Of a DNA stretch of 64,000 nucleotides, positions 26,201 through 41,200 are shown piece by piece. Source of the stretch: Paratinospora sagittata (Eukaryota > Streptophyta > Magnoliopsida > Ranunculales > Menispermaceae); contig CM069608.1 in assembly GCA_035771175.1 (NCBI GenBank), forward strand, positions 15,485,519 through 15,549,518, given 5' to 3'. Made by a program: the position numbers and the translations under genes. A model generated the notes under the pieces. The model worked only from the letters and a program-made list of their open reading frames with translations, ran no database searches and was not told where the DNA came from. Every line of letters starts with the position of its first letter. Positions within the stretch are counted from its first letter, which is position 1.

Positions 26201-29200
26201 ACATCATCTTTTGTAGCATTTGTTTTAGCATGTGTAGCATGTGTTGAATACATACATTGAAGATGGTATCTGGCAAATGAAGCAAACTTATATCAAAGAA
26301 AAAATACACGATAACAGTTCATTTTAAACGCTTGCTTTGTCAGCAATATATCAGCCTACCATCCACTCAGTTAGGAGGCATCAAGAGTAACCAAAAAAAG
26401 TGAGAAAGATAATTGTCTCAAAATTAGAGATGGACTTCGGGACAACCTTAGGGATATTGGACTAGCCAATAGAGTCACATATAGAAGCCCTTGGAAATTC
26501 ATATCTTCTGTGTATCCCATTTTTCTGCCTTTGACTAGACTCAAAGTTGGGAGAGGTGATTCAATCCGTTTCTGGGAGGACTCATGGTGTGGGAACGATA
26601 CTTTCAAGTCACTTTTCCCAAATCTCTATCGTCGCTCTTCGTTTCATAATAAACCTATCTCTGATTTTGGGAGAAATTTTGGGGCCAAGGGATGGTGCCT
26701 CTGTGTTATGGGATTTGCACATAGGTAGTAACTTCTTCCCTAGGGAGGAAAGGGATGTAGAGTACCTCCTTAGCTTGCTTGATGGGTGTACTCTGTCTGA
26801 GGATAACGATAGAGTCCTTTGGCCATGGGATTCTTCGGGTACCTTTACTACCAAATCCTTCCACACAACCCTTCTTGATGTCCCTAATATCCCTCCATTC
26901 ATACACTACAACATTATATGGAAAGCACAAGTGCCATCAAAGGTTAAATTTTTGAGGTGGGTGGCTTCTCATGGGAAAATAAACATGGGGGATATGGTGC
27001 AAAAACGGGTTCCCATACATGTGTTTATCTCCTGACTGGTGTTATCTCTGTAATCAGAGTCAGTTGGTCACATATTTTGGAGGTGCTCTTTCTCCAAAGA
27101 GGTTTTGAGAAGATGGTGTTCTCATTTTCCTGTTATGAGAGGAGATGAGAATGAGGAGGAGATTATCACCATCTTTCCCTTCATGGCTAGCATTCAGCCC
27201 GAATGGAAAGATCATTGGTCAGTGGTATGTTTGGCGGTGACGTGGTCTTTATGGAAGGAGTGAAACAAACGGGTTTTTGATCGGGAGATGTGGTCGGTTG
27301 CCAAAGTGTGGGAGCATTCTCACCTCTTAGCTTCATTTTGGGTTGCCAACAGTAATTTATCAAAAGGATATGCTTTGGGGGATTGGCTTAGCGGGTGGGG
27401 TAATTTTGTATCATCTTAGGGGTGGGGTCTTGGTGGCCCGTAATGTATAGTTGTTTTTGGATATTCCTTTTACATATGTATACAATTCCTTTGTTTCTTT
27501 TTAAGAAAAAAAAAAAAGTCGTCTCAAAATTCTGAATAGTATCAGCTTAGTTATGCAATAGTACAGGATTTCTAGAATACATAGAAACGGCTATCATATG
27601 GGAGAATATGATGAGGTAAACAAAGCCAACCTCCAATTATGAAATGATCAATAAAAGTTACCAATAAGAAGTGGTGTTTGTTAACTCTACTTGCAATCTC
27701 TAAAAAGGTAGAGGATATTGAGGGAAAAAAAAATGTGTTTTGGTAATTATTTACTTTCTCTACCTCTAATCGAAGTAGAGGTATAACCTCTGAAAGAGTA
27801 AGCAAAAATGTTTTGCTTATTATATTAGAGCTTAAACCTCTAATACAATTAAAGGTTCATTTTAAAGTAGAAGAACAGGTTACATAGACTTGCCAAAGAC
27901 CACTATAAGTAAAATACTCGAAAACTCAAAACTGCTAGTGCCATTCAAACCTACATCACTTGATGTACAATTCAGTAGAAGCTCATAGCATAATGGGCAA
28001 CTTACCGGTCTTTGCACCTTGAACAGACCAACACTTGATCTTCAGACTCATTCATACAACACAGTAATACACCTTCCACTTTGCAGCCATTCAACTCCTG
28101 ACACATTCCCAGAGACCTATCCATATGGTGTTTGATCTGCATCATTATGAAACATGCTTCTAAAACATCTTGCTAAATTTGTGAAGTTGCTAGCACAGTT
28201 AAATTTTCTAAATACAGAGTAGGCGTTTCTAAACACTCACCATTGCCAGAGAACTACACAATGGATTCATCTCATCAACCATAGGCTCAATAACATTCTT
28301 GCAACATAGAATCCACTTCTCAATTTTGACAATCTCACAAGTAACCATGTCTAGCTCTAAACTATCGAAGGCATCTGACTTTCCAAGTTCCTGAAGCATG
28401 AAATCAAAATTTGATAACCAAATACAACAAACGCATCTTTTTTTTTTTTTTCTTTAGTATGACTAAAGACTTTACAGCAGTGATGCATAACATTATTGGT
28501 CTGATATTAGAAAACTTAAATACCTAATGATAATGTGATAAGAAGCACAATAGGAAAAGATGATCTTTGAGGTTATGAAGAACAAACATATTGGTAGCAC
28601 ATGGCACTAAGTGGCCAAGCTCAACCAAGCAGAAACACTGTTTACCTTGAGATGTGATAACGCAGACCAAGATTGTTCCTCTGGCCTAGAATTGAAGAAA
28701 GTATGTACCTGGCTTTGCCAAGACCTGCATTTTCAGTTACAAATAGTCAAAAAGAAAAAAGAAAAAAATTTAGCTCCTGTGAAACACAGAAAACATGCCA
28801 TGTCAAATTGCAATACATTAAATGCATGCCTCTTAAAGCAGCAATTGATGAAAAATGCCCGCGATCACCCAAAAGTCTTCATTAAACTAAAATGACTGCG
28901 TTTCAACATTAAAAAAAAAATATGTTTGTAGCAGAAATCACACTTAGAAACATTGGGAAAATCACATTTTGAGAATAGCTCCTAAAAAAGGAATTGGGCC
29001 ATAACCTTATTTAAACTGTTTATGGGTATTTTAGAGGAACCAAAAGCCTCAAACCAAGAGATCCATTACTCCCTTCATTTCGTATTGGACATAATCGCAT
29101 TTACATTGTATACGACATCTGAAAATTTGCTTGTTTTCTTGAAGCCCACCATGACTAAGTTCCAATAGTGTTATCAAGACGCATACAATCCTAGCTTGGA

Positions 29201-32200
29201 TGTCCAACCTAGAATTCATCAACTTTAAGTATCTAAGACAAAAAGGCATGCACTTGAGTTTGCCTTTAGATGCCCAATTCTAGGTATGTGTATACACCTA
29301 ATTTATGTATAGAAAAAATTTTCCTCATGGTACACCCCCCTAAACCCTTGCCATGGTCAATAAACCTATTGGGTAACAACCTTTAACAAGGTCACTTACT
29401 ATTGATGTCTTACCAAGCCCAATACAAATGTAATAATTGTTAACCGTTTTGCTTAAAACTTTTGACAATTTTTTTTAGAGGAAACAAGAAATATATCAAA
29501 TTATTAAATACTGCAAAAAATACAAGAAAGGTTCAAGGAGTACCAAAAGTACTCAAACACAGCAAGATCAGAAAAGCAAACCAAAACATAAAAATTACTT
29601 TAAATCCACCCAATACCTAATCCAATCATCAAGAGAAAATTTACTTGCCACAGATGAACACGCTACCCAATTGAAAGTTGTCAACCTCAAAGATTCCCAA
29701 ACTTGATCTGAAGCACTAGAAATACCTTCAAAGACTTAGAAGTTCATTTCTCCCTAGATAGACCACATCATTGCAAAGCAAGCGATTTTTCCAAATATCC
29801 CTCGCCCTAACCGACCATTTAGAAAGATGGCGAAGAGAGAAGAAAGCAATCATGACAATTAGAAGGAATCAATAACTTCTCATTTGTAAAACTCCTCCAC
29901 TTGACCCGAGTTGACTCAGTGAACCTACACCAAAAAAGAACAGATGATCCAAGGTTTCACCATCCTTTAGACATAGAATACAGCAATGAGGGGAAAACAA
30001 TGGGCACAAAGCCCAAGACTGAAGTACATTGCAAGTGCTTTTCTAATTATGAGCCACAAGTTAGCCCATCACCTTAATTTTAGACAAAATCTGAGCTTTC
30101 CAAATGTGAGGAGTGAGGGAAAAGGAAGGATAAGAAGTGTCATCAATTAGATATTCAAAGAAGAGCAACAAGAGAAGGAGCCAGTGGGATCCAATGACCA
30201 AGTATACCTATCAGGACTATTTAACTCAAGACGAAATTGCCTAACTTGGAAAGAAGAGAACAAATCTCCCTTTCCTCTCTACAAGTGAGAGCCTTGGCGA
30301 AATGGAAATCCCATGAAGGTGGAGAAGATGAGATATTAGGAGGCAAGAAAACGGAGGAGGAAATAGGATGGTCATGGAGATTAGAGAGACTGAATAAGTT
30401 GGGGAATATGGATGTGAAACTAGAATCAACTCACCAAATATCCTCCCAAATTTGAAGTAGTTTCCATCGCCAATAATAGGGGCAATGTGAGGATTGAAGA
30501 GTGGGGATAACGATGAAATGAACTTCCAACGACTCCTAAAGGAAACCTTGAAGTGAGACCGATGCTTTAGCCAACCGCAAGATGACCAAATCTGCTTATG
30601 ATGATGCACACAAACAATGATAGATGCTCCTTAGGAAGCCTCCAGAGCCATTTTGCCACCAAGGCCTCGTTACGCAAAATGATATTCCCTATACCCAACC
30701 CAAATTTTGCCACAGGCCTTTGAACCACCTCAAATTTATGAGATGTGGGTTCTTCCCTTGTTCTACACCTCTCCAAAGAAATGTTTGCATCTTTTTCTCA
30801 ATTTCCTTAGCCACTTTCCTTGGGACTTTGAACAGAGAAAGGTAGAATGTCGGGATCCCGATGATCACTGATCTAATAAGGCAAGTTTCCCTCCTCTAGA
30901 AAAGAAGTTCCCCTTCCACCCACTTACCTTTTAGAGATTTTTGAAAGCATGGTCCCAGAAGGAAGCATTTAGGGGGTTGCACCCAAAGGAAGCCCCAAGC
31001 ACTTCATTTGCCATGAGCCAATGGCATAGCATACCTTCCCAGCTAGTCTTTCTAGAACCTCCTAACTCACATTGATGCCTACCAAGTTGACCTTCGACCC
31101 CAAAACCTTGCAAAACCTCTACAACACTTGGAACGAGGCCGGCAAATGCTATTTCATTGATTGTAGTCACAACTTGTATTCCAATTTCAATAACAATCAC
31201 TTTGAGACTTGATATTATTATTTACATGTAAAGCGTTTTAGATTAGATTTTGGAATTTGGATAGCCATACCTAGTAAGTTGTAAGGGTGACAAAAATCTT
31301 GGTTAGGAAAAAACCAAGTCAAGACAACACCTTACAATAAAAAACATAAAATGTGTCTGCACCCAGCCACAGTTTCAAATTTGAACACAAACTTCTTGTT
31401 GAAACCTAGTTCACTTTTAAAACAAGCCATTGATTTTGTCCCAATTAAAAAACATTTATTTTTGTTATCACCATAAATGTAGTCTTATTTAGTTATTAAG
31501 TAAAATTTTGTGGCAAGAATGATTAGATTTCATTTTTTTCCACATATTTATTTATTTAATAGAGAGGAAACTAGAAATTTGATTAAAACGAAAGAAAGAA
31601 AGAAATATAATAAAGGGACATCATCCAACAAATGAAGTGCCACACGCCCCTTCCTATGTTACCTGGACTCGAGTATGGGTGTCGGATACGAGTACATATC
31701 TAAAGATCCGACTTCTTCCTTTTCAAATTCTAAGATCGAGGACTCAGCTATATTATATGTTGTTCTTTCTTTCTTTTTTCTTCTTTTCACTCATTTATTG
31801 TTTGTTTTGTTCTCCAACTTAAGTGAATTTCACCTATTAGTTATTATCTTCTTTCAAGCTTTCTCCTCTTTCAATTTGAGAATCTACATAATAATATTTT
31901 AAAATCTAAAGTGTCAGGCACAGGTACGTCGTGCTAAAGTAAAGAGTTCAGGTAACATAGGCCCCTACTACACTAAAGCATTAACATGCCCCCACCCCCT
32001 TAAGCAATCGTTAAAATCGTACCCATTAGCAAGGCTTGAATGAGCAAACCAAAGAGAGGCTAAAAACAATGAAATTTTTCAAACCAAACTTAAGTTCCAA
32101 TTCTCCTCTGCAAATATCATGTCATTTTTCTTTGTCCAAATACTCCAAAAAATGGCTAAAATAACAAGTTAGTAATCTCTCAATTTTTTGGAATGATCAT

Positions 32201-35200
32201 TGTTGCCTAGGGTAAAAATCACACTAATGTCATTTCTAAGCTCATCAATACTTACGGAAGTGTGATTCCTCCAAAAGTTCCTAAGCTCTCTAACAAATCT
32301 ACGAGAAAGAAACAGATGTTGCACTGATTACTCATGTTTACACAAATAGCACCTATTGGGGGATAAATACATGTGCTTAAAGTGAGCTTTAAGAACATCC
32401 GTTATGTTGAGCTCAATAAGAGCAATAAGCCACCAACCTTTAACAGCACGGAGGCTTTCCAAATAATAGAGAAAAGAAATGAGGACTAGTTAAGGGAATT
32501 GATAAGTTTAGAAAAGAAGAATTTTGTGGTAAAGAAACCAAAAGAGTCAAGGTCCTAAACCAACTCATCCTCCCTTTCTACAAGTGTCTAACTAATTAAG
32601 CAAAGATATGGATTTGCAATCTTCTCAACTAATGAGGCTTCTACGGAGATGGAGGTTCCAGGATAGGCGACCTTTCTCATTAAGAGTGAAAAAAGAAGAG
32701 ATGGGAGCACTACGGGCCAACGAAAGTCAAAACAAGTTGGGGAACAAGGACTTGAGAGTGGTTGACAAGCACAACTTATCCCAAAAACAAGCAAAATGAC
32801 CTTACCAACCTTTAGCTTGATGTGGACCTAAAACATAGGAAGCAATGACTAAATAAATTTATAACTTCTTCAGAGTGTACATCTAAGGGCCAAGGCAATA
32901 TCCCTTCTACTATTTGGGAAACCAAGTTTACTTTTGATGGGGTTGTCCACAAAGCCCCATATTCCCGAGGAAATCTCCAGAGTCATTTGCCAAAAAGAGC
33001 AACATTCCTTTTAATAATGTTTCCTACAGCCAAACCTCTTTGTTCAATCCTTCTGCTTCTGTTGACGCCCTCCCATCTAACCCCCCCCCCTCTCCCTAGA
33101 GCCTCTTAGAAATATTGGATAGCATCGAATCCCACAAAGAAAGTCCTAAAAGATTACTTGCCAAGGGCATGACCGAATACTTCAAAAGTCATTCCCATAA
33201 GGCACACCAATACACCTAGCTTCCTCCTCCAACAGATCATTTGCCACATTATGGCCCAGCCAATGACTTTTGACCACATTCACTTTGAGACTAGACATGC
33301 TGCAAAAGCATTTCAAAAGTTGGGTGGTATTATTAAGGCTAAAGTCATCCTTGCTCAAGAAGAAGATTATGTCATCAACAGTTTTTTCAAGGCGCCAAGG
33401 CGATTTGCCCTATCTAGGCGAGGAGTAGCCTAGACGTGGCCTAGGTGATGAAAAAAATATTTATTTAGAGGTCCCTAGATAATTAATTAATTATTTATAG
33501 GTTCCTGGACAGTTCATATACATAATTATATATATCTAACTATATTCTATAATGAATGTTAAATTTTCATAAAATGATCAAAAACACTTCCTATTAATTA
33601 AAATCATGTCCACAAATTGTTGGGCAGCAAATATCTGTCGTCAGAGGGACGCTGGAGATTTTGAGGGTGTTTCTTGGTTGGAGCAAATGGAAAGAATGGG
33701 TTTTAGAAAGAGATAAGTTTGAAGGTTTACTGTAGAAAGGGGGGTTTCTGTTTTTAAGGCTTTTTTTTAAATTAGAGAAACCCTCATAAAATTTTTAAAT
33801 ATTTGCATTTGCACAAACCCCCACCGCTTGCCTGGCACTGAGCCTAGGCGGTTTCTCCCTAAAATGTCTAGGCGACGCCTGGAAAACATTGGTCATCAAT
33901 AAATTGAAGATGTGAGATTTTGATATTATCCTTGCCCACTATAAAACCTTTAGTCTTTTGGAATGTCCTAGCTTGTTCCATGATGCGGCCCATCTCATCC
34001 GCCACAATAGTGAAGAGGAAAGAAACTAAGGATCCCTTTGCTTAACCCTCTCTCAGCTTTGAATTCATAAAGTACTTACATTGTAACATTATTAATTGAT
34101 ATAACTAGATATAGCATTATATTCTATTAAAAGAACTTTAATAAAAAAACAAATTGATTGGATAAAAACTCTCAATAGCGATTTCGAACAGCTCAATCGT
34201 TCCTCAATGCAAGGGATTACCTGTATAGATTTTATAAAAAATAAAAATAAAATAAAATAAAATAAATTGTTATTCCAAACCATTAAAGATATGTTTTTCC
34301 TTCGTATTCTTTTTTCCTTTATGCAAAATAAATTTCAAAATTATGAGTTCTCTTGAGATCTTAGCAACTGCATAAATTAACAATTTAAATTGAAAAAATT
34401 GAAACAATTGAACGTCTAGAATGAAATCAAGAAAGAAAGACCCAACTGTCCAATTTCACTTCTAGATTTGACATATTTAATAGACACATTCGAACTAGGC
34501 TAAACAAAATCACAAATGGGTCTGGATGAGTTTTGCCACCCCTACTTGTAAGTTCGAAACTTTTAATGCAACCAATTTTGTTGTCTCTTCTTTTTTAACT
34601 TCAATTGAATGTTTTAGTTAAAAATGTGTATATAAGTTTATAATATACACATTTAGTGCTACTTTTATTTCTAGTAAACACATTAATCAATTCTTATGCA
34701 ATTCTCACCTATATTAGACATATGCCATGCCTTGAACCTTGAACACTAGTGCCTTTCGTCGTGTTAAATGAGCTTTTGTGTCCTTGAGGTAGAAACTCAA
34801 TGGACGAAAATGAAGATCACAGAGTCAAGTTTCATCTTAGTTGGGGTAATTCTAATTAAAAGAATGCATCAAAACTTATATCCTTAGATTTCCAACATAC
34901 TACCCATACATGAGGTGCTTAGGCCTTTTCGTAGCTTTAGACAAGATTGTAGACGAAGACCATCAATGTATTATCCAATCAATCAAGAGGAAATTGCAAA
35001 ACTAGAAAGTTGTAGTTTTCTTGTATAAAAGTAGATTATAGCTCACTAAGGCCCCATTATGTTGAGCTTTTGCAAACTAATTTTGCCCCAAAAGAAGTTT
35101 TTGTAGGCATTTAGCAACATCTACTTTCAAACCAAACTGTGGTTGGAAAACATTTTTTCTGCATTTTGAAAAAGCTAGGTGAGACCAAGTTTTACAAAAA

Positions 35201-38200
35201 ATGTTTTTTCAAGAAACACTTCTTTAAAAAAGCACTTGTGCAAGCCCAAAATACAATTATAGGGATTATTATAGTTTCGTGTTTTGCTATCCGTAACTCA
35301 ACCATAGTCGAACATGAGGCTATGTTCAACATATATATCCCTTGGGCCCCTAGTCGTGCAAGCGGGAGATGTCCTTAGTAGCCATCTAAGCCCATGCTTA
35401 TCATTATGAATTCTCCCTAGTGGGTGGCGAGTTTTGAACCTAGGACTTTCGAGAATATAGTTGGTCCTAATCTTCTTCTTATATCAAACAAATTAAGAAA
35501 CAAATTTTTGTGGAAGTAATAGGACTTAGCCATGAAAGGCCTTCCTCCCTCCACGGGCAAAAATACCATATGCAAGTGTGCTTTCAGCATCCTCAAGGTT
35601 TCAGTTAAATTGGAACACAACAATATTGACTTTAATCCAATTGATTAGGATTAAGAGGAATGGGAGAATATTCACTGAGAAGTATTTCGTTGCTAACTCT
35701 TTATCAAATCCAAGGATAAAAATTTGATTTATCCCTAAATTTCACACATGAAAAATTCAAGATTTATTTAAAAGTCCAATATGACATGGAAAAGTTTTGA
35801 AAAAAATACCAACTCAAAGATGTCTATAGAGTTTCGCTTATAATTATGAAGTTACAACACATCTTTAAAATGGATATGAATATGTTCTATGACATTAATA
35901 ATGCCTAATGCGTGTTTTGTGCATATGAATTTTCTTTTGTTGCTATAAGAATTCTTATACAAGAGATTTACAAGTTCATTCATTAGAGAACCAAACACTT
36001 TTTCCTTTTGACCAAGGATTTGCAATAGTCTAAATATGCATACATCAATTAAACCTTTGGAATCCAATTGGCTACCATTTGCAATGGATAAGCTATTGTT
36101 ATAATCTAGTTAAAATTTAAAACTATTTTGGTATAGCTTTTGAAGATCTATTTATTTTATAGATTAATTTGTTTGTATTTCATTGTCACAGTAACTAAAA
36201 ATTTATTCATTAATTCAAAAATGTTGACTAATTATAGGACTTGAATAATGTTAAGGCAGTTAAAATTCTTTAATTGTTTATCATACTTCTTTTTTTTTAT
36301 ATACAAAAGACATAATATATTTATAAATATAAGTCAAAAACCAAAGGGACGAGATGTCCCATTTGGGCATTGATCATACTTCAAATATAGAAAAAAAACA
36401 TATATTGATTTTTAATTCTATTATTGTTTAGGAAACAAGGTACTAATAGAAAGAAAAAATAACAACAACAAAGGGAGCACAAGAAGTTCTCCATTACGCA
36501 AAGTTACAAACAAGACAAAATATTAACCCAACCCCTAGACTGCTCACTTAATTTAATTTTTCATTTCTAGCTTAAAATAAGTCAAATTAATTTGATTTTA
36601 CATCTCTTTGTAGGATCTTGTCAAGTTCAAATGTGCTCTTTGGATTCACACAAAAGAAACCTAGCAATGTCAATTTGAACAATTGGATGAGATGTTGGGC
36701 TTCACTAGTGTAGTTGTGTTGGTGTAGTCTTCTTTATGGTTTGCACTCCCACAACTTCAACGAAAACAACCAAAACAAAAACCTATTGCAAACCTTTCAC
36801 TAAAAAACCACGAAAAATTGGCTAAAAATGACACAGTATCAAGTTTAGGTGGTCCTAAATTGAATCTTATGATTTAGTTATAATAGTACAATTCAAGTAT
36901 TATCCTATGATTGGACCAAAACTCTTACAATATTGATAAATTTCTTATTTACTTTTAAAATTGAATTGATCTAGATGTGATTTCACTTGAATTGTGCAAT
37001 TAAAGAAAAATGGCACCAATTTAATTTGTATGATTTTTCCCTTAAAACAGATCTATCAAGCTAGGCTTGTAATCTAGGAATGATCTTCTTGATTGTTTCA
37101 TTTGTTTTTTCTCGCATCTACAAAAGACTTGGTGTTTTATGAATAAATTGCAATTTTTAAGCTGAAGCAATTCCAATTTCTTCTTAACTTTATAAGTATC
37201 CAGTTGTCTTCTGGTACTAACATGCACATTCTTCACGAGACTCCCTACATTGTAAACATAAACATTCACTCGACACTTCATTTCACCGAGGATAGAAACA
37301 ATGCAAATAGGATGCCAATTATATCATTGATCAGAAAACTCACTTATGTTTCTCAATAGCATTAACAAGTTGAGCAATCATCGAAGGAAAAGGTATTCGG
37401 ATCCTCTGCAATTTCCAGATAATAAAAAGTAAGTAATCTTAACCAGTTCAAATGTAAAGGTCTATCTTATTGGATATGAAAATGCAATAAAAGCCAACGC
37501 ATCAAACAGAAATAATAATGACAACCAAATTACCTAGGAAAAATGAAAATGAACTGATTACCTCATATTCTAGCAAAATTTCTTCTACATCAACCAACTT
37601 GCATCTTTTCTTTGTAGGACATTTGGGAAAGACGTCCAAGGCTTTCTGGAGCCACTTTACTCCAGTGATCAACAAGCTTTCCAAATTATTGCATAAACAA
37701 GCTATGGATAAATGTTTGGCATCTTCTAACAGGCTCTCAACTTCCTAAATCATCAAAAGGAATAGGTATCATAAACAGACAATTTCAAGGTTCCCTTGCA
37801 AGCAATGAATGATCAACAGGAAGCATATGTTTCATGCTTAGAAAGAAAAAGTGCAATGTATGAAAAAACTAAAGTTCACCCTTTGAAAATTTCAAGTTTT
37901 CACTGCAAGAATGGCTGAATGCTTGCAAGCAATGAATGATGGACAGGGAACACAGTTTATTCTTAGGCGGAAAAAGATAAAACTAACCTAAATAGGCAAA
38001 AACTCAGGTATTAGTCATCAAACCAATATATTATTCATACACGCAACCAAGAATACTATAAACCACAAGGGTACACAAGAATGTACAGTTAGATTAATTT
38101 ATGTAAATTTTATATTGCATATACAATCAGCCTTAAGTATTTGCAACAGCTCCTAGGCCTATTTGACTTTTTTGAATGCAATCCCAATCATTGCCAAAAC

Positions 38201-41200
38201 CATTTTGTTTTTCTTTCTTATAGTAAGAAAATAATAACTACTACAGCTTCATCCAAAATTATGAAGTGCACTCACTGCACTTAATATAATTACCATTTAA
38301 TTCACCAACAGAAGTAAAATTGCTCAGGCGAGAAAAATAGGATTCTCAATAAAATCACTGTAGATTTGGCAACCACAGAGTAATCTAAAAATATTTGCAG
38401 GCAGCACAACCTCCATGCAGTCAAAGAAAGAAGTATTTGATCACCTCAAGTGAAGGAGATCTGGAGCAGAATGAAAGACCTTTCAAACACCACCGTAGTT
38501 TGGAGGAAGTACTTTGAAGCGTAGAAAGCTCAGAAAAGTCAATAGCTAAAGATATCCCAGCTTCTGTAGTGGACTGAATCGTATTAAGTAATTCTTCTAT
38601 ACTATGGGTAAGACCATCATTTAAAGCAGTTTCAAGATCACGCACATCACATAAAGACCCTGCACATTCTAGAAGAGAACAGGCAAGATGCCCCCAAGAT
38701 TCACATTCCTTCAAAATGGTCTGAATCAACTTTGGTTCTTCTAAATGTGCCTTCAGAAGCTTTGACTCCTCAACTAGGTCCTGCGATATGTTAAACTACT
38801 GCTTAATACTTATCCACCTTAAGAAAAAATAATTCAGTCAGCATTCAGTAAAAACCTTAAGTGCATCAACTTTACGCAATGAACGAGAAGCATTCCCAGT
38901 GGATAGAACTGGGACTAGGAATGACTGCGATCTCCTTAACCAGGATTGGGCCACTGCTAATATATCTTTCACCTCACCAAGAGACGGAAGTACCACAAAA
39001 ATTTCTTCTGATGCTCTGAAATATTGCGGTTCATGTGTCAAATCTTAACACAGATGTTAAGGGTTAAATAATTGAAGTCTTAAACAAATTCTAATTAGGA
39101 GGAGCAGCTAAAAGGAATAGAGAGATTAAAAACCTAAAAGCTTCCTCAAACTCAGAGATCGGAGCCATAGTACCAAGAACTTGGCTAACTCTCTCTTCCC
39201 AAGAAATAGCAGCTAAAAGTTCACCAGAAATTTTGACAAACAGTTTTTCACTCTGAATTTGTAACCTGTATAAAAGACGTTATAATGAAATATCATTATA
39301 AATAGATCATTTCTCAACCATGCAGAAGCATTAAGACAGGAGAAGCATACATATTAGCCTCTGACATAAGCTGCTGGATGTAATCCAAAGGCATCCGAGT
39401 ACTAAGCACCTGTAACCAATACAGTGTGTTCCTCAAATAACAACAATTACAGGCTACAGCATATTAAAATGATGAGAACTGTAAATATACTTCCAATTCC
39501 CAATCCTTTAACAGAACTAAAAATATATATATTCAAATTGATCGGTAACTTCAGAAAACATAGGCCAATATGCAGTAGATGCAAAAGTACATATATGGAC
39601 ACAGACCGATGCATCATTTTTTGGTGAACTCATATTATGTCAAGAATTTTAAGGTGCCTACGATGGCAACTTTTTACACATGAATCTCAAAACAGCTTCA
39701 CCTAACTCTTATTTTAAAAAATTATGTTTAGCTATATTTAAACCAGAAGTTATCTTTCAAACTTCCCTAACAAATAAGTGAATGAAAACATGGATAAAAA
39801 AAACATTTAAACTGTAAGTTCTTTAAAACTTAATTGGTCCAACCATTCCCCGGGACCGCACATTGGCAGAGCTTCATGCACCAGGCTGCCCCTTTTTATG
39901 ATGATTAAGGATAAATTGTCCATAATATAATGTAAAATGAATAAAACAATGCAAAACTATGTTGTGTACTTGAATTTGCCCCAACTACAAGAGGTTCATC
40001 CATGTTCAACATGGTTATGATCTGAAAATTTGAGCCCATGACACATAAGACGTCAGTGATTGGGTCCTGATAAAAACTAAACATGTAACATGAATAAATA
40101 AATATATCTAAGGTAAGGCTACCTACAATAGACCCAAATGTGGCCCAACCCTTCCCTAGAACCCTGCATAGGTGGGAGCTTCTTAAACCGGGCTGTCCAA
40201 AAAGAAGATATATATATATAACACATACCCTTACACAAGGCTCCCACCATTTCAGGGTTTGGGCTTTAGGTCCATGTAAACAGCCGTACCCCCACACTAC
40301 AAAGAGGGATGTGTACCAGTGACCTCTAGACCACTATGGGGCAACCTTCACCCTAGTGGCATGATAAACTTAATGACAAGTATCAACTTTAGACATATGG
40401 AAGAAAATAAGTAATCACTTGCACCTTACCTTCACAGCTTTTTCCCTGCAACATGCTTTTTTTAGTTCCAACTCCACTAAAGGCAACTCATCAACTGTAT
40501 AGGAGGACCAGAACGTCAGAGCTACAAAAAGAAACCAAATGTTTTTTTCATCAAGAAAATAGCTGAAATAGACATATAGGAAGCGACCTTGCACTCTCAA
40601 TGATTCTCCATCTTCAAGAATACGAGTTAATTCTCCAACAACACCTTCTTGATCCAAAGTTTCCTGGATGTTCACAAGCAGGCTATGGAAATGGGAAATC
40701 CATGATATAGCATCAGAATGATGTTCCCTAAGTATTTTCAACTCTGGAATGCTGAATGAGCAACTATCTGCGTCCTGCAAAAGAATTTCAAGTTCCTGCA
40801 CATGTTGTTGGCCGAGATAAGTGTCCAAGAGGGGGGTGAATTGGACAAGTTTGATAAAACAATGACAAAAAATAAAATACAGCGGAAATAAATCAAATAC
40901 ACAGCAGATTTAGAGTGGTTCGGCCCTCGCCTACGTCCACTACCTAACCTCCCCAGTTAGGATTTATCAAACTCCACTATTGATACCTCTTCACAGGTGA
41001 GGATCAAACCTTTACACGTTTCTCAACTTCATGAGTGTGAGAACAACCCTCTTAACCAACCTTAACCAAGCTTAACCAAGCTTCTTCCAAGTGACACCGT
41101 CACTTTACAATACTAGTTACAGGTTTAGAAACTTGATTCTCTTACCAAGAATCAATAGAGCACAACTTACAGAGCGTATTGAACCTCACTTAGAAGTTGT

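Noticed and set aside
29066..29350. Possible Stowaway-type MITE from the ATTACTCCCTTC start
   Set aside because: I could not find an inverted partner end or a TA duplication.
39905..40297. 130-codon minus-strand frame next to exons of the host gene
   Set aside because: It overlaps SINE pieces on the other strand and lies between exons that join in frame without it.
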